Shown here piece after piece: positions 61,109-64,000 of a stretch of DNA of 64,000 bases. The position numbers and the translations under genes are program-made. The notes under the pieces are model-generated. The model saw only the letters and a list, made by a program, of their open reading frames with translations, did no database searches and had not been told where the DNA came from. The DNA lies in the NCBI GenBank assembly GCA_963573385.1, contig CAUYLG010034936.1, forward strand, positions 25,560 to 89,559, written 5' to 3'. The DNA comes from Cacajao melanocephalus (taxonomy: Eukaryota; Chordata; Mammalia; Primates; Pitheciidae). How positions within the stretch are numbered: position 1 is the stretch's first letter; the number at the start of each line of letters is the position of its first letter.

Positions 61109-61213
61109 CTTCCGGGTCACAGAATCATACTTTCCAGGCTCACCAGTGCCTCCTTCTTCTCCTTTGCTGCTTTTCAGCCCTGGGACACTGGCTTGGCAGT
61201 TGCCACAGAAATT
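61109..61213 (-). CDS. COL19A1: COL19A1 exon, NC4 with cysteine pair
   Basis: A 105-nt phase-0 exon encoding NFCGNCQASVPGLKSSKG, then EEGGTGEPGKYDSVTRK. The CGNC motif can form interchain or intrachain disulphides next to the helix start. The following sequence has scattered Gly and short GXY runs but no regular helix, so this is the non-collagenous NC4 region before COL3. Acceptor ATCCTCATTAG, donor AAG|GTGAGA. Upstream exons lie beyond the window. Confidence 0.95.
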
Positions 61214-62266
61214 CTAATGAGGATAAAGATAAGGTTACTGAGAGAGTCATAAAAGCCATCTATAAAAGTGAGGTTTTAGGTGATGTGAAGTTTTTTTGGA
61301 ACCTTTGTCAGAGATGAGTGATATAACAATTGCTAGGTCACTCTGCTTTCAGAAACTTGATTTATCCCATTTAAAAACATTAATTTTTGTAAGGTAAAAA
61401 CTCTTTACAAAGCTCATCAGTGGTACCTGTTTATGATACTGATGAGCTTCTGTTTTAAAAACATGTCTTCAATGATACTTAAATAGAAAATTCCAAATAA
61501 ATAAAGAAAAGACACGTAAGTCAAGAACAAAAACTGAGGTTCAATTGTTTAGCAGAATGTTTTAAAAGGGGGTGGTAATAAAGTTTAGAAAACCTAGCAA
61601 GATTTCAGAATTCATACAACCTATAGCATAAATCATTTTAAAAACAACCAAAAATTGTGAAGGATTTGTCCTTTTGGGAGCAAAATTAGTTCTCCAACTA
61701 CATACAGTTTACTAACATTTTGTCAGTAGAGGCACTTGAGATAAATAATTACTTGACTGACTTAGACTTGACTCCTAGGTCAAATCCAAGTGACAATAGG
61801 AAATCTAAGTGGAATCAGCTTTCCATTGCCTTCTCTGTAACCTTTAGCTAATCTGGGAAGGCTTGACTTCAAGTGTCTGAGCTCATAAGATAAACATAAC
61901 TCTCATCACACAGCTAAAGAAAGAGTGTGTGAAAAGCTCTATATAGGCTTATTTTTAAATAAATTTTTGGAATAAGAATGTGACCAAGAAAGGAAGAGAA
62001 TAAGGGCCACTGAGTGGGGGAGATAGTTAACAGTTGACAGAAGGTAGGACAACCTAAGTTTCTATTCTTCTATCATTTTCTTTAAAGGGAAGAATCTTTA
62101 AACATGAAAAGGAAATGAAGCTTGCCATTGATAAGATGCTGGCAAGAAAGTCTATGGCCATTCAAGTTCAATATTTTTGACCTAATAAATAGCAGTGTAA
62201 ATCTGATTTTCAAAAATAGGCTCCTTGGAACACTAATTCTGCATGATACTGAAAAGCTTATGAGGG

Positions 62267-62770
62267 TGTGACAGTTAATATTGAGTGTCAACTTGACTGG
62301 ATTGAAGGATACAAAGTATTGTTCCTGAGTGTATCTGTGAAGATGTTGCCAAAGGAGATTAACATTTGAGTTGATGGACTGGGAGAGGCAGACCCACCCT
62401 CAATCTGGGTGGGTACAATCTAATCAGGTGCCAGTGAGGCTAGAATAAAGCAGGCAGAAGAAGGTGGAAGGGACTGAGCTGCTGAGTCTCTGGCTTTCAT
62501 TTTTCTCCTGTGCTGGATGCTTCCTGCCTTAAAACATAAGACTCTAAGTTCTTCAGCTTTGGACTCTTGGACTTATACTAGTGGTTTGCCAGGGGCTTTC
62601 ATGCCTTTGGCCACAGACTGAAGGCTGCACTGTCAGCTTCCCTAGTTTTGAGGTTTTGGGACTTGGACTGATCTACTACTGGCTTCCCTGCTCTTCAACT
62701 TGCAGACAGCCTATCATGTGACTTTACATTGTAATCACATAAGTCAATTTTCCTTAATAAACTTCCTTTC
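62267..62770 (+). mobile_element. MLT2-type ERVL LTR, 3' end lost
   Basis: Starts TGTGACAGTTAATATTGAGT with TCAACTTGACTGGATTGAAG, GAGATTAACATTTGAGTTGA, ATCTGGGTGGGTACAATCTA and a late AATAAACTTCCTTTC. The expected end of the LTR is replaced by L1 sequence. No coding remnant. Confidence 0.8.
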
Positions 62771-64000
62771 AGCATTGTACTAGTACCAAAACAGAGATAA
62801 GATATACACCAATGGAACAGAACAGAGGTCTTGGAATCAATGCCACACATCTACAACTATCTGATCTTTGACAAACCTAACAAAAACAAGCAGTGAGGAA
62901 ATGATTCCCCATTTAATAAATGGTGCTGGGAAAACTGGCTAGCCACGTGCTGAAAACAGAAACTGAACCCCTTCCTGACACTTTACACTAAAATTAACTC
63001 CAGATGGATTAAAGACTTAAACATAAGACCTACCACCATAAAAACCCTAGAAGAAAACCTAGGCAAACCATTCAGGACATAGGCATAGGCAAGGACTTCA
63101 TGACTAAAACACAAAAAGCAATGGCAACAAAAGCCAAAATAGACAAACAGGTTCTAATTAAACTCCAGAGCTTCTGTACAGCAAAAGAAACAATCATTAG
63201 AGTGAATTGGCAACCAACACAATGGGAAAAAATTTTTGCAATAATCGAATCTGGGTATTAGACAAAGGGCTAATATCCAGAATCTACAAAGAACTAAAAT
63301 AGATTTATAAGAAAAAAAACAAACAAGCCCATTCAAAAGTGGACGAAGGACATGAACAGACACTTTTCAAAAGAAGACATATATGAGGCCAACAAACATA
63401 TGAAAAAATGCTCATCATCACTGGTCATTAGAGAAATGCAAATCAAAACCACATTGAGATGCCATCTCAAGCCAGTTTGAATGGCGGTCATTAAAAAACC
63501 TGGAAACAACAGATGCTGGAGAGGATGTTTGGAGAAACAGAAATGCTTTTACACTGTTGGTGGGAATGTAAACTAGTTCAACCATTGTGGAAGACAGTGT
63601 GGCGATTCCTCAAGGACCTAGAAATAGAAATTCCATTGGACCCAGCAATCCCATTACTGGGTATATATCCAAAGGATTATAAATTGTTCTATTATAAAGA
63701 CACATAAACACCTATATTCACTGTGGCACTGTTTACAATAGCAAAGATCTGGGAACCAACCCAAATGCCCATCATTGATAGACTGGACAAGGAAAATGTG
63801 GCACATATACACCATGGAATACTATGCAGCCATAAAAAATGATGAGTTTGTGACTTTTGTAGGGACATGGATGAATCTGGAAACCATCATTCTCAGCAAA
63901 CTGACACAAGAACAGAAAATCAAACACCACATGTTCTCACTCATAGGCGGGTGTTGAACAATGAGAACACATGGACACAGGGAGGGGAGCATCACACACT
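62771..64000 (+). mobile_element. L1 (L1P-type), 5'-truncated, runs off the window
   Basis: Starts in ORF2 at the phrase AGCATTGTACTAGTACC, with ATGGAACAGAACAGAGG and AATGGTGCTGGGAAAACTGG. The ORF2 C-terminal part is visible in pieces (IPLDPAIPLLGIYPKDYK; MWHIYTMEYYAAIKND), but stops and frameshifts break it. It reaches ATGAGAACACATGGACACAG near the 3'UTR at the window end. A dead copy of a primate lineage. Confidence 0.93.

Larger units (their letters stand above)
61214..64000 (-). other. COL19A1: COL19A1 intron (3' part)
   Basis: No further exon up to the window edge. 61215-62260 is unassigned AT-rich sequence; then an MLT2-type LTR interrupted by an L1. Confidence 0.85.

Noticed and set aside
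63513..63957. Open frames with reverse-transcriptase-related protein similarity
   Set aside because: Pieces of a dead L1 ORF2, separated by stops and frameshifts; not a host gene.

Overview
The window is nuclear DNA of a primate. It holds many full-length Alu elements with target-site duplications, a primate-type L1 tail, MaLR and ERVL LTRs, MIR, L2 and MER elements, low GC, and long introns with very small exons. Species cannot be fixed by eye. A few residues differ from the human proteins as I remember them, so a non-human simian is possible, but I could not check this.

Genes. Two FACIT collagen genes lie tail to tail. On the + strand, the left edge carries only the last coding exon of COL9A1 (395-579, end of the COL1 helix plus the NC1 tail) and its 3'UTR. 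On the - strand, from 61213 down to 10356, lie the last 20 coding exons of COL19A1. These exons total 1350 nt and join in one unbroken frame to 449 codons plus a stop. Reading from the N-terminal side they give: a cysteine-bearing NC4/COL3 junction (61109-61213); the COL3 helix (60971 down to 51255); NC3 (49169 and the start of 49018); the COL2 helix (49018 down to 29169); the 44-residue NC2 helix-forming segment (26697 and 17792); the COL1 helix (17792, 10660, 10483); and the NC1 tail with a C-x5-C motif. This converging pair matches the known neighbouring positions of COL9A1 and COL19A1 on human 6q12-q13, with the window reversed relative to the human reference.

Layout. 1-394 is the last COL9A1 intron and 395-about 1320 its terminal exon. 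About 1320-7700 is intergenic or distal UTR with two Alus. About 7700-10355 is the likely COL19A1 3'UTR. Everything to the right is COL19A1 introns and exons. Introns vary from 84 nt (61025-61108) to over 8 kb (17921-26696) and hold at least ten Alus, two long L2 copies, L1 fragments on both strands, solo LTRs (THE1/MST, MLT1, MLT2), hAT elements (MER5A, MER30) and several microsatellites.

The most interesting structures are local duplications that no repeat family I recognise explains. Two pairs of direct repeats each bracket a single in-frame collagen exon (41 bp around 36623-36667; 108 bp around 55153-55206). A further pair of about 205 bp lies in the intron upstream of 10737, and a possible polyadenylated retrocopy end sits at 19239. 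I saw no novel biochemical system: the coding content is two known extracellular-matrix genes.
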